Below, piece by piece: positions 7,172 to 16,700 of a stretch of 20,826 nucleotides of DNA. Every line of letters begins with the position of its first letter. The first letter of the stretch is position 1. The notes beneath the pieces were generated by a model, which searched no databases, had not been told where the DNA came from, and saw only the letters and a program-made list of their open reading frames with translations. The DNA lies in assembly GCA_964351985.1 (NCBI GenBank), contig CAYGPR010000068.1, forward strand, positions 1 to 20,826, in the 5' to 3' direction. Source of the DNA: Meishania sp964351985. GTDB lineage: Bacteria; Bacteroidota; Bacteroidia; Flavobacteriales; Flavobacteriaceae. A program made the position numbers and the translations under genes.

Positions 7172-8905
7172 ATGAAAAAACTGGTACCGCTATCCCTAGT
7201 TGTCCTTATTTGTTTAATAGGATGTAAAAAAAAGGATAAAATAGACGACATTGCCATCAACGTATCCTTTACTGATTCGGCAAGCTCTGAGGCCAAAGAC
7301 GGCCGCTTACTATTGATGCTTTCCAATAATGATGAGGTCGAACCGCGATTTCAGGTAAATGACGGACTCAACACCCAACTTATTTTCGGTATGAATGTCG
7401 ATGGAATGTCCTTCGGAGAAACCAAAACTTTTGATAACGAAGTTTTCGGCTTTCCTTATCCAAACCTCGCGGAAGTACCCCCGGGAGAATACAATGTGCA
7501 GGCACTATTACATGTTTACGAGACGTTCAATCTGTCGACAGGGCATACCGTAAAACTTCCGATGGACAATGGCGAGGGTCAACAATGGAACCGTTCTCCA
7601 GGAAATCTATACAGTAAACCTTTTAAGATCACAGTAACTGAAAATGGGATAAAAAATGTCAATGTGGTCATGGATCAGGTGATTCCTCCAATAGAGGAAC
7701 CTCAGGACACCGAATGGATCAAACACATTAAGATCAAATCAGAAAAGCTTTCTAAATTTTGGGGAAGGGATATGTATCTTGGTGCCCATGTGTTGCTCCC
7801 AAAAGGTTTTGATGAGCACCCTGAAGCCAAATATCCGTTGATGATTTTTCAAGGACATTTTCCTTCTGATTTTGGGGGATTTCGAACCACCCCTCCAGAC
7901 GCTAATATGGAGTCCGAATATTCTGAACGTTTTAGCCTTGATGGATATAATATTATCCAACAACAGGAGGCCTACGATTTTTACAAACGTTGGAACGAAC
8001 CCAATTTTCCGCGTATGTTGATTATTGAAATTCAACATCCTACACCGTACTATGATGATTCGTATGCCGTGAATTCGGCCAGTCAGGGACCGTATGGCGA
8101 TGCAATAACCTATGAGCTCATCCCCGAAATCGAAAGACAATTTAGAGGTATGGGTGAAGGGTGGTCCCGCTTTTTATACGGAGGTTCTACCGGAGGTTGG
8201 GAAGCCTTGGCGGTTCAGGTCAAATATCCTGAAGAATATAATGGGTGTTTTGCCGCATGCCCGGATCCCATCGATTTCAGGGCCTATTGCCTGACCAACA
8301 TTTATGAGGATGAGAATGCCTACTATTATGATAGTGCACATAAAACGTTGGAAGTACCTAGCCATCGCGACTATCTAGGGCAGATTCAATCGACCGTTCG
8401 TGAGAGTAACCATCTTGAATTGGTCTTGGGAGATAAATCAAGGTCGGGCCAACAATGGGATATTTGGGAAGCGACCTATTCCCCACAAGGCGAAGACGGC
8501 TACCCGGTTCGAATATGGGACAAAATGACCGGTGATATTGACCACAAAGTTGCCGAATATTGGAAGGAAAATTACGATCTGAAACATATTCTAGAACGCG
8601 ATTGGGACAAGCTGGGAGAAAATCTTAAAGGCAAGATCCATATCTATTGTGGCGATATGGACAATTACTATCTCAACAATGCAGTCTATTTGATGGAAGA
8701 TTTTTTAGAAAGCACCACAGATCCTTATTATGGGGGAGAAGTTTTATATGGCGATCGCGCCGAACATTGCTGGAACGGCGACCCCGACCAGCCCAATGCT
8801 ATCAGCCGCTTACGCTATAACAGCATGTATGTGCCCAAGATTATGAAACGCATTGCCGAAAGTGCGCCCAAGGGAGCTGATTTGACGAGTTGGAGGTATC
8901 GATAA
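7172..8905 (+). CDS. Esterase-like alpha/beta-hydrolase lipoprotein with N-terminal extra domain
   Basis: 577 residues. The lipoprotein signal ends CLIGC, with Cys18 the likely lipidated residue, followed by KKKDK. Residues about 25-170 form a strand-rich domain that looks Ig-like or carbohydrate-binding but is not identified. Residues about 185-577 resemble the putative esterase (esterase D) family: a YPLMIFQGH oxyanion strand (221-229), the nucleophile motif YGGSTGG with Ser339, a candidate acid among GDMDNYY (494-500) and a candidate catalytic His532 in EHCWNGD. The substrate is unknown. Context with a GH43-like enzyme and a second esterase suggests an acyl ester on a polysaccharide (inference). 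A promoter candidate lies just upstream. Both neighbours' spacing suggests it heads a long transcription unit. Confidence 0.8.
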   Translation: MKKLVPLSLVVLICLIGCKKKDKIDDIAINVSFTDSASSEAKDGRLLLMLSNNDEVEPRFQVNDGLNTQLIFGMNVDGMSFGETKTFDNEVFGFPYPNLAEVPPGEYNVQALLHVYETFNLSTGHTVKLPMDNGEGQQWNRSPGNLYSKPFKITVTENGIKNVNVVMDQVIPPIEEPQDTEWIKHIKIKSEKLSKFWGRDMYLGAHVLLPKGFDEHPEAKYPLMIFQGHFPSDFGGFRTTPPDANMESEYSERFSLDGYNIIQQQEAYDFYKRWNEPNFPRMLIIEIQHPTPYYDDSYAVNSASQGPYGDAITYELIPEIERQFRGMGEGWSRFLYGGSTGGWEALAVQVKYPEEYNGCFAACPDPIDFRAYCLTNIYEDENAYYYDSAHKTLEVPSHRDYLGQIQSTVRESNHLELVLGDKSRSGQQWDIWEATYSPQGEDGYPVRIWDKMTGDIDHKVAEYWKENYDLKHILERDWDKLGENLKGKIHIYCGDMDNYYLNNAVYLMEDFLESTTDPYYGGEVLYGDRAEHCWNGDPDQPNAISRLRYNSMYVPKIMKRIAESAPKGADLTSWRYR

Positions 8906-8927
8906 ATAAATCATAAAAACGAAAAAC

Positions 8928-9299
8928 ATGAAACTAGGAGCATTTTCAATTAGCCTTGCGGTCAAGGATTTACAGGTGTCAAAAGATTTTTATGAAAAGT
9001 TAGGCTTCGCCGTTTTTGCGGGAAGCATGGAGCAGAATTACTTGATCATGAAAAATGAAGATTCTTTGGTAGGGCTTTTTCAAGGCATGTTCGAGAACAA
9101 CATTTTGACATTTAATCCGGGGTGGGATCAAAGTGCCAAAACTATAGATGAGTTTGATGATGTACGTGAAATTCAAAAACAATTAAAAAATCATAGTGTA
9201 GCACTGGTCAGTGAGGCCGACGAAACTACATCAGGACCTGCTAACATTGTCTTAACGGACCCCGATGGAAATATGATATTAATTGATCAACATGTTTGA
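8928..9299 (+). CDS. VOC superfamily (glyoxalase/bleomycin-resistance fold) protein
   Basis: 123 residues, the usual size of a single-chain VOC protein with two beta-alpha-beta-beta-beta modules. Hallmarks are the opening SISLAVKDLQVSKDFYEKLGF (N-terminal module), the central FNPGWD region and the closing LTDPDGNMILIDQH strand (C-terminal module). The usual first metal-ligand His after strand 1 and the closing Glu are not evident: Ser or Ala and Asp/Gln take these places. Metal-dependent glyoxalase chemistry is therefore doubtful, and a ligand-binding or protective role is as likely. No signal peptide, so cytoplasmic. It starts 22 bases after the esterase-like gene and is probably co-transcribed. 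The small size and common family give no specific substrate. Confidence 0.88.
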   Translation: MKLGAFSISLAVKDLQVSKDFYEKLGFAVFAGSMEQNYLIMKNEDSLVGLFQGMFENNILTFNPGWDQSAKTIDEFDDVREIQKQLKNHSVALVSEADETTSGPANIVLTDPDGNMILIDQHV

Positions 9300-9354
9300 G
9301 GTTAATAAATAGAACTATGGGTTCCGCATCATCTGATTTCCAATATCATAAGAT

Positions 9355-9975
9355 ATGAACACTACCAACAGAGTAGCTTGGGTTGTTTTGGTTATTCTTG
9401 CCATTGCGGTAGGGCTGTACCCATCGCTATACCTCTTTATCGATCGTGAATTCGGGTTGCTGGCTTCCAAGAGCGAATCGCTATTATCAAATATAGTTTG
9501 GAATAATGGGTTCTATGGCCATATACTTTTTGGAGGCCTTGCCCTTTTGATTGGCTGGATTCAGTTCAGCAAAAAATTGCGAAATGCAAATTTGAAACGC
9601 CACCGAAACATTGGTAAGGTTTATGTTATCTCGGCCATTGTCAGCGGTATTTGTGGTACCTATATCGGATTTTATGCTACTGGAGGGTTAATTTCTTCCA
9701 TAGGATTTATAAGTCTTGGACTCATTTGGCTGTATACAACGATAAAGGCGTATTTCGCTGTCCGCAAAGGAGACTTACAGTTACATCAAGGCCTCATGAT
9801 CTATAGTTATGCTGCTTGTTTCGCTGCGGTAACCTTGCGAATATGGCTTCCCCTTTTGAGTTTGGCCTTTGGTGATTTCATAATAGCATACCGTGTGGTT
9901 GCTTGGCTCTGTTGGGTGCCAAATATCATTTTTGCCTATTTCTGGGTGCATAGAAAAGGATTAACTTTAGGGTAG
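9355..9975 (+). CDS. DUF2306 multi-pass membrane protein
   Basis: 206 residues with about six hydrophobic segments (roughly 8-28, 54-69, 82-105, 110-128, 147-168 and 178-198), so an inner-membrane protein. The conserved family elements are visible: a His in the second segment (GHILFGGLALL), KRHRNIGKVYV between the second and third, and the LQLHQGLMIYSYAACFAAVTLRIW stretch with its His and Arg. These histidines within or near the membrane are typical of DUF2306, whose function is unknown; heme binding or electron transfer has to be left open. It follows the VOC gene by 55 bases and precedes the GH43 gene by 22 bases. Presence in a run with two cytochrome-type proteins is notable but proves nothing. 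Confidence 0.87.
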   Translation: MNTTNRVAWVVLVILAIAVGLYPSLYLFIDREFGLLASKSESLLSNIVWNNGFYGHILFGGLALLIGWIQFSKKLRNANLKRHRNIGKVYVISAIVSGICGTYIGFYATGGLISSIGFISLGLIWLYTTIKAYFAVRKGDLQLHQGLMIYSYAACFAAVTLRIWLPLLSLAFGDFIIAYRVVAWLCWVPNIIFAYFWVHRKGLTLG

Positions 9976-9997
9976 AAACAAAATCAATTTTTAGTAT

Positions 9998-11053
9998 ATG
10001 AAATATCATTTGAACATTTTCCTTTTGATTCTAATTTTCATTTCAAGCTGTAAAGAGATACGGAAAGAAGAAGAGCCGACTTCTACTTCCGAGACGAACG
10101 TGCATGAATCCGGCAATCCAATTTTCGAAGGTTGGTACGCCGACCCTGAAGGGGCGGTCTTTGGTGATGAATATTGGATATATCCAACGTATTCCGACGA
10201 CTATGACAAACAGTTGCATTTTGATGCCTTTTCATCAAGAGACTTGGTAAACTGGCAGAAACATGAACGTATCTTGGACACTACCAAGATCAAATGGTTA
10301 CGACAAGCGTTATGGGCCCCTTCGATCATAGAGAAAGACAGCAAGTACTATTTGTTTTTCGGTGCAAATGACATTCAGCGGCCTGGGCGTGATTCGTATG
10401 ACCCTAATAATGATATTAACCACTTCGGGGGTATCGGTGTGGCAGTGGCAGATAATCCCGGTGGGCCTTTTGAAGATTATTTGGGTAAACCCTTGATTTC
10501 GGATTTTTACAACGACGCCCAGCCCATCGACCAATTTGTATTCAAGGATACTGATGGTACCCATTATTTCTTCTATGGAGGATGGAGCCATTGCAATCTT
10601 GGAAAATTGAACGACGAGTTTACAGGATTCATTCCCTGGGAAGATGGCAATCTATTCAAAGAGATTACTCCCGAAAACTATGTAGAAGGTCCTTTTATGT
10701 TCCTGCGAAAAGGCATCTATTATTTTATGTGGTCAGAAGGTAGTTGGGGCGATGGCACGTACAAAGTGGCCTATGCCATGGCGGATAAGGCCACCGGACC
10801 GTTTGAACGGATCGGCACTGTTTTAGAATCAAAAGAAGGTGATATCGCCAACGGTGCTGGGCACCATTCGGTAATCAATGTGCCTAACACTGATACATGG
10901 ATTATGGTCTATCACAGACGCCCAATCCCCAACGAAGACCGTGATCATCGCGTTACGTGCCTAGACTATATGGAATTCAATGATGACGGGACTATTAAAC
11001 CCGTCAAAATGACTTTTGAAGGTGTTGAGACATCTTTGATCACTGAAAAGTAA
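9998..11053 (+). CDS. Glycoside hydrolase family 43-like lipoprotein
   Basis: 351 residues. The lipoprotein signal ends FISSC (Cys18), followed by KEIRKEEEP, so it is lipid-anchored and probably faces outside. Residues 40-345 fit the five-bladed propeller of GH43, whose members release arabinose, xylose or galactose from plant- or algae-type polysaccharides. The three expected acidic residues are visible: Asp49 in WYADPE (base), Asp178 in QPIDQF (pKa modulator) and Glu230 in YVEGPF (acid). The GAGHHS motif (287-291) supplies the conserved His. ALWAPSI and YYFMWSEG are further typical blade motifs. The specific sugar cannot be read from sequence; subfamily assignment needs a profile search. 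It is flanked by a membrane protein and a DUF885 protein on the same strand. Confidence 0.9.
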   Translation: MKYHLNIFLLILIFISSCKEIRKEEEPTSTSETNVHESGNPIFEGWYADPEGAVFGDEYWIYPTYSDDYDKQLHFDAFSSRDLVNWQKHERILDTTKIKWLRQALWAPSIIEKDSKYYLFFGANDIQRPGRDSYDPNNDINHFGGIGVAVADNPGGPFEDYLGKPLISDFYNDAQPIDQFVFKDTDGTHYFFYGGWSHCNLGKLNDEFTGFIPWEDGNLFKEITPENYVEGPFMFLRKGIYYFMWSEGSWGDGTYKVAYAMADKATGPFERIGTVLESKEGDIANGAGHHSVINVPNTDTWIMVYHRRPIPNEDRDHRVTCLDYMEFNDDGTIKPVKMTFEGVETSLITEK

Positions 11054-11122
11054 AATCACCTCACTATTTAGATTCAGTTCAAAAGTGCCTTAGGTGATAG
11101 CGCAAACTAAACCCAATGTAAC

Positions 11123-12778
11123 ATGAGAAAGTTCGTGATTTTCCCCATCTTGTTTTTAGTGGTTTCTTGTAAAGAGAAGGTTAAAACACCCCAAACAATC
11201 AACGATTTTAAAGAATTCATCGAAAATTTTAGTGTATCGAACGATACCGACGGCGTAAGTGATCTGAGCGCGGCATCATTTTCCAAAGAACTGAAATATA
11301 CCCGTGAGACACTTACCAAGCTTTTGGCCTTAGATACAAACGGATTGTCATTTAACGATAAAATCGATTGGCGGTTCGCACATAGCATTCTAAAAGGGAA
11401 TGAAATACGGCAATCGCAGCATCAATCCTGGAAAAGGGACCCAAGGGTATATATGCAGTTCAGATCCCTAGGTAATATTGTTGAAGGCCCGGGCGAACTA
11501 GATCAAAAAATTGAAAAATTAAAAGAGCGTTTGACCCTGATACCAAAGCAATTGAAGAGCGGTCAAGAACAAATAACACAATATGTTCCAAGATTTCAAG
11601 AACTGTCCCTTTTCATGGCCGAGAATTCCAAGAAACTTTTTAACCATGACCTTCCCGATTTTGTGGTACGCACGAATTATGAGAATGCGTTGATGCCACT
11701 CATACGTGAAGCGCAAAAATCCCTAGAAGGTTATATAAAGTTCCTAAGTGAAGTTTTACCCGAAAAACCGGAATCAAATTTTGCGATGGGTACCGAAACA
11801 TACAACCAAATGCTCAAAGAGGAATTTCTTTTGGACTACAATGACGAAACCCTTTGGAAATATGGAAAAAAGAAATTCGATGAAACGGTAACCGAACTTG
11901 AAACTCTGGCTAAAGAAATCGACCCGACCAAAACTTGGCAACAATTGGCCATCGAAATCAAGAACGATTATCCTGAGCCGCATAAAATGATCGAGGCACA
12001 TCAACTTTGGGTCGATAGTTCCAAAGCACATATTCTGAACAAAAAGTTGATTCCTATTCCTTGGGACGAAAGGGTAGATGTGGTGCCGAGGGCCGAGTAT
12101 TTGAGAAAGACATCTTATTACGGTAATTTTTCAAGGGCTCAAGGTAAAGACCAAGATAGTACTTTCACGGCGCAATGGATGATCAATCCATATGAGGATA
12201 AGTGGGACGAAAAGACCAAACAAGAATATTTGGTAGAGCATGACTGGGGGGTCATCATAGTAACCGCACCTCATGAAGCGTACGGCGGTCATCATGTGCA
12301 AGGGCTATACCAGATGCACAACCCAAGAAAAATTCGTCGTGAGAATGGCCTTTCTTTATTTAGTGAAGGTTGGGGGCTCTATAATGAGCAACTTATGTCG
12401 GAGACGGGATTTTTTCCGAATAAACGGATCCATTTACGACAGTTGCAATTGCGTTTATGGCGCAATGCCCGGGTGGTTTACGATGTCGGAATGCATACGG
12501 GCAAGATGTCGTATGAAGAGGCCATTTCGATGATGACCGATAAGGTAGGTTTTCTTCGGTGGGCGGCCCAATTAGAAATCGATTCGGCAGCTAGAAGTCC
12601 AGGTTATTTTATCGGGTATTTCATGGGTATGAGCGAAATACTTAGAATCCGTGAATTGTACCGTCAAAAAATGGGCGATGGGTTTACACTATCAGATTTT
12701 CATGAGAAACTATTGAAAGTAGGTAATATGCCGCCTAAATTAATGGAAGAATCGCTACTGTCCGAACGTGGCAAATAA
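11123..12778 (+). CDS. DUF885 family lipoprotein, putative metallopeptidase-like
   Basis: 551 residues. The signal ends LVVSC (Cys16) followed by KEKVK, a lipoprotein. The body is largely helical, as in the DUF885 family. The family signature PHEAYGGHHVQG (383-394) corresponds to the HExxPGHHxQ pattern, here with Tyr-Gly in place of Pro-Gly neighbours, and the downstream SEGWGLYNEQL (414-424) supplies further acidic candidate ligands. This arrangement is reminiscent of M3/M32-type zinc peptidases, so peptide hydrolysis is plausible but unproven here. The C-terminal part has RNARVVYDVGMH and SPGYFIGYFMG, also usual for the family. It lies 69 bases after the GH43 gene; a weak inverted repeat in this gap does not look like a terminator. 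Confidence 0.88.
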   Translation: MRKFVIFPILFLVVSCKEKVKTPQTINDFKEFIENFSVSNDTDGVSDLSAASFSKELKYTRETLTKLLALDTNGLSFNDKIDWRFAHSILKGNEIRQSQHQSWKRDPRVYMQFRSLGNIVEGPGELDQKIEKLKERLTLIPKQLKSGQEQITQYVPRFQELSLFMAENSKKLFNHDLPDFVVRTNYENALMPLIREAQKSLEGYIKFLSEVLPEKPESNFAMGTETYNQMLKEEFLLDYNDETLWKYGKKKFDETVTELETLAKEIDPTKTWQQLAIEIKNDYPEPHKMIEAHQLWVDSSKAHILNKKLIPIPWDERVDVVPRAEYLRKTSYYGNFSRAQGKDQDSTFTAQWMINPYEDKWDEKTKQEYLVEHDWGVIIVTAPHEAYGGHHVQGLYQMHNPRKIRRENGLSLFSEGWGLYNEQLMSETGFFPNKRIHLRQLQLRLWRNARVVYDVGMHTGKMSYEEAISMMTDKVGFLRWAAQLEIDSAARSPGYFIGYFMGMSEILRIRELYRQKMGDGFTLSDFHEKLLKVGNMPPKLMEESLLSERGK

Positions 12779-12879
12779 CGTAGTGTATATAGGTGAAAAT
12801 AATGGATTTCGTTAAGAGCTACATGATTTCAATCGGCTTTTCCTATCTTGTAGGCACTTTTAACCAACCGCTGATTCCG

Positions 12880-13737
12880 ATGAAAAAAAATGTTTTGGTA
12901 CTATTGTTCGTTTTGGTCGCTACCTGTGCCGCTTTTGGGCAATCGGGCAAGGTTTTCGATAATCTTTCAATGACCAGTAAAATTCTTGATGGCGAACGTA
13001 AATATGCGGTCTATCTTCCACCCGATTATGAAACTTCGGATCGCAGTTATCCCGTACTCTATCTTTTGCACGGCGCAACCGATGACCATACCGGATGGGT
13101 ACAATTTGGAGAGGTATTGCGTATTACTGACAATGCCATAAAGGACGGTACGGCCACACCGATGATCATTGTTATGCCCGATGCCGACACCGGTCGCATG
13201 GGCTATTTTAATGTGGGCGACTGGCGGTATGAGGATTTCTTTTTCGAAGAACTGATGCCCCACGTTGAGCAGAAGTATCGTATTAAAGGAGAAAAACGCT
13301 ATCGTGCCGTGGCAGGACTTTCCATGGGCGGTGGTGGATCAATGATGTACGCCTTACGGCATCCCGAATTGTTTTCTTCGGCTTGCCCATTAAGTGCATA
13401 TATGGGGCCATTGACCGAAGAAGGAATGAAAAGACGAGGAGAAAGAAGAGGAGAAAAATACTCCAATGCGGAGATAAAAACTTATATGGAAAATTATAAT
13501 GCCCTCAATCTTATTGAAAGTGTTCCCGTGGAAAAAATAAAATCGGTGCGTTGGTACATTGATTGTGGCGACGACGATTTTCTATACGAAGGCAATAGCC
13601 TGGTGCATATCGCCATGAAGAAAAAAGAGATTCCCCATGAATACCGCGTCCGCGACGGAGGTCATAGTTGGACCTACTGGCGTGAAGCATTACCCACCGT
13701 ACTAAGTTTTGTTTCCGATGCTTTCCATCAATATTAA
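12880..13737 (+). CDS. Secreted esterase (esterase D / feruloyl-acetyl esterase type)
   Basis: 285 residues from the chosen start at 12880, which places a clean signal peptide (about 1-21, ending CAAFGQ) at the N-terminus. The longer in-frame ATG at 12793 would put 29 poor residues before it. The alpha/beta-hydrolase core has YPVLYLLHGATDDH (57-70, oxyanion strand), MIIVMPDA, the nucleophile elbow GLSMGG with Ser148, a candidate Asp in DCGDDDF (228-234) and His262 in DGGHSWTYW. Proteins of this type include acetylxylan and feruloyl esterases attached to GH43 neighbourhoods, and the same pairing here suggests removal of acyl groups from polysaccharide (inference). It may have an own weak promoter in the 101-base gap, but none was recognised. 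It is followed 19 bases later by the heme protein. Confidence 0.92.
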   Translation: MKKNVLVLLFVLVATCAAFGQSGKVFDNLSMTSKILDGERKYAVYLPPDYETSDRSYPVLYLLHGATDDHTGWVQFGEVLRITDNAIKDGTATPMIIVMPDADTGRMGYFNVGDWRYEDFFFEELMPHVEQKYRIKGEKRYRAVAGLSMGGGGSMMYALRHPELFSSACPLSAYMGPLTEEGMKRRGERRGEKYSNAEIKTYMENYNALNLIESVPVEKIKSVRWYIDCGDDDFLYEGNSLVHIAMKKKEIPHEYRVRDGGHSWTYWREALPTVLSFVSDAFHQY

Positions 13738-13756
13738 AAATCAATAACTCAAAATA

Positions 13757-16700
13757 ATGAAATTAAAAAGTCGATCATTACCACTTTTGGTACTTTCCCT
13801 TTTCGGATTGTTTTTTTCCTGTGACAATACACCCAAAATACCTAAAGAGACCCCTTTGGTCATATTTGAAGACTCCGTGACAGGTCTTGAAAGGGCTAAG
13901 GAAATCCGTGAAAATACACCAGCGGTGTTGGCTGAGGGGTTGACCATGTCACTCTGGGCCTCCGATTCGTTGGCACCGGATCCCATTGCCATGTCGATTG
14001 ATGATGAGGGAAGTGTATATCTGACACGGACCAACCGACAAAAAAATTCGGAATTCGATATACGGGGGTATCGCGATTGGATGACGCCTTCCATTTCGTT
14101 TCAATCCGTTGAAGACCGTCGTGCCTTTTTGCGCGAGACATTTGCGCCTGAAAAAAGTGAGGAAAACGCTTGGTTTCCCGATTTGAACAATGATTCCATT
14201 CATGACTGGAAAGATCTACAGGTCGAAAAAGAAGAAGTTTGGCGGTTGGACGACAAGAACAAAGATGGTCTTGCCGAAACTTCCACAAGAATATTGAACG
14301 ACTTCAACGAAGAGATTACCGATTGCGCGGGGGCACTCTTGGTTCGTGATAATGATGTTTTCGTAGGTGTGGGTCCTGATATGTGGCGCCTGACCGATAC
14401 GAACGACGATGAGGTGTTGGATACAAAAACATCATTGGCCCATGGTTTTGCGGTCCATATCGGATTCGGGGCACATGGAATGTCAGGGGCGATCGAAGGC
14501 CCAGATGGAAAAATCTATTGGGGTATCGGTGACATTGGTGCGAATATCATGAAAGATGGTACTAACTACAAGTACCCCAATCAAGGGATTATCGTACGGG
14601 CCAATCCTGATGGTAGTGATTTCGAGATTTTCGCTGCAGGATTGCGAAATACACACGAATTTGTTTTCGATGCCTACGGCAATATTATTTCTTCCGATAA
14701 TGACGGGGATCACCGCGGGGAAAGTGAGCGATTGGTCCATATAGTCGAAGGCCATGATGCAGGCTGGCGTGCCAATTGGCAATATGGAAAATATACCGAT
14801 CCCATGAACAACGGCTATAATGTTTGGATGGATGAAAAACTCTATGTTCCAAGATGGGAAGGTCAGGCGGCCTATATTATTCCGCCGATTCAGAATTTTC
14901 ATAATGGCCCCACAGGTATGGTCTATAATCCCGGTACTGCCTTGGGTAAGGACTGGGTAGATAAATTCTTCTTGGTCGAATTTGTAGGAAACCCTACCAA
15001 TTCGCACATCTGGTCGTTTAGCCTAAAACCTAAAGGTGCTTCTTTTGAACTAGAAGCGGAGACCGATGTGGTAAGCGGTATTTTACCAACAGGAATGCGT
15101 TTTGGCCCAGATGGAGCATTGTACGCAGCTGACTGGATTAACGGTTGGGGTACCAAAAATTACGGAAGGGTATGGAAGTTCGATGTAACCGGCGACAAAA
15201 ACGATTTGGCTTCAGAACGAAAAGAAACAGAACACTTGATGACTTTGGATTATTCGGACCAATCGGCCGATGACCTTGTCAAGTTGTTGGCACATGCTGA
15301 TATGCGTATTCGTCAAAAGGCCCAGTTTGAATTGGTGAATCGAGGCCGCAAAGGCTTTAGCTCCTTCAAAGAGACGTTGGAAAAATCCAACGACCAATTT
15401 GCCAAGATTCACAGTATTTGGGGCATAGGTCAATTGGCAAGCAATGATTTGGATCGCGCCGAAGCATTAATGGATTATCTTAAGGATGCAGACCCTGAAA
15501 TCATTGCTCAATCGGTGAAGATTTTAGGCGATGTAAAATTTGTCGGAGCAGCCGCTGAGATCATTCCCTTGCTGAAAAACGACAATCCGCGTGTGAAGTT
15601 TTTCGCGGCACAAGCCTTGGGAAGAATGGAACATAAAGAAGCCGTTCAGCCTTTATTGGATATGATTGCAGCCAATAAGGATGCCGATGTCTATTTAAGG
15701 CACGCCGCGGTATTGGCCCTTTCAAGAATTGGTGAGGAAGCCCCAATAGTTGCTTTAGAGGGTAACCCGAATCGTAGCCTGCGCATTGCGGCAGTTTTGG
15801 TCCTTAGAAGGATGCAGAGCCCTGAAGTGGCCCGGTTCTTAAAAGATGAGGATGAATTTATTGTGACCGAGGCTGCTCGCGCTATCAATGATGATTGGTC
15901 CATTGAGGCCGCTTTACCGGCACTTGCCTCTTTGTTGAAAGAAGAACGGTTTTCTTCCGAACCGCTATTACGAAGAAGTATCAATGCCGCCCTTCGCGTT
16001 GGGGGTGAAGAGGAATTGAATAACCTGATTGCCTTTGCCAAACGCCAAGATGTTCCGTCGAATTTAAAAGGGGAGGCTTTGGCCGCTATCGGCACATGGG
16101 CCTCACCATCGGTCTTGGATCGTGTAGATGGTCGATATCGAGGAGAAATAAATAGAGATGCGGCACCTGTAAAACAAAAAATTGAAGGATTGATTCCCGA
16201 ATTTTTACTAGAGGCAGATGAAAACATTTTGGTGTCCGTTTCCAAGACACTGAGTGCATTGGGTGTTGACTCACAAAATGACAAATTACGCCAGATCATG
16301 GCAACACATAAATCACCCAGTGTTCGTTCTGCAATGTTAGATGCCTTGGGTAAATTAAATTATGAGAATATCGAATCGGTTATGCAGGCGGGGATGAAAG
16401 ATTCCGACTTTGAAGTGCGTACTACGGCTCTCGGTCTGCTTCCTGAATTGGAGTTGGATGCGAAAGATCTTCCCGCGATCGTGAATCCAGTTTTTGTAAA
16501 AGGCTCGGTTCGTGAGCAGCAGAAAGTGTTGGGTGTTCTAGGTGAAATGCCTTTGGACATGACAGAATCGGTACTAGGTCAAATGATAACTAAGGCCAAA
16601 TCAAAAAAACTTCCATCGGCGGTAATTTTAGACCTCATCGAGGCCGTCGAGGCATCAGGGTCCGAAAGGTTGGTCGCCGAACTAGGATCTTTAAAATCTA

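Noticed and set aside
11055..11098. Inverted repeat ATCACCT ... AGGTGAT between the GH43 and DUF885 genes
   Set aside because: The arms are only 7 bp with a 30-base loop and no T tract; it is more likely chance than a terminator.
15691..16299. A 202-codon minus-strand frame opposite the HEAT part of the heme lipoprotein
   Set aside because: The plus-strand frame is a clear conserved protein; the antisense frame is Ser/Arg-rich with no motif and arises from codon bias. The same applies to antisense frames at 14483-15007 and 19481-19930.
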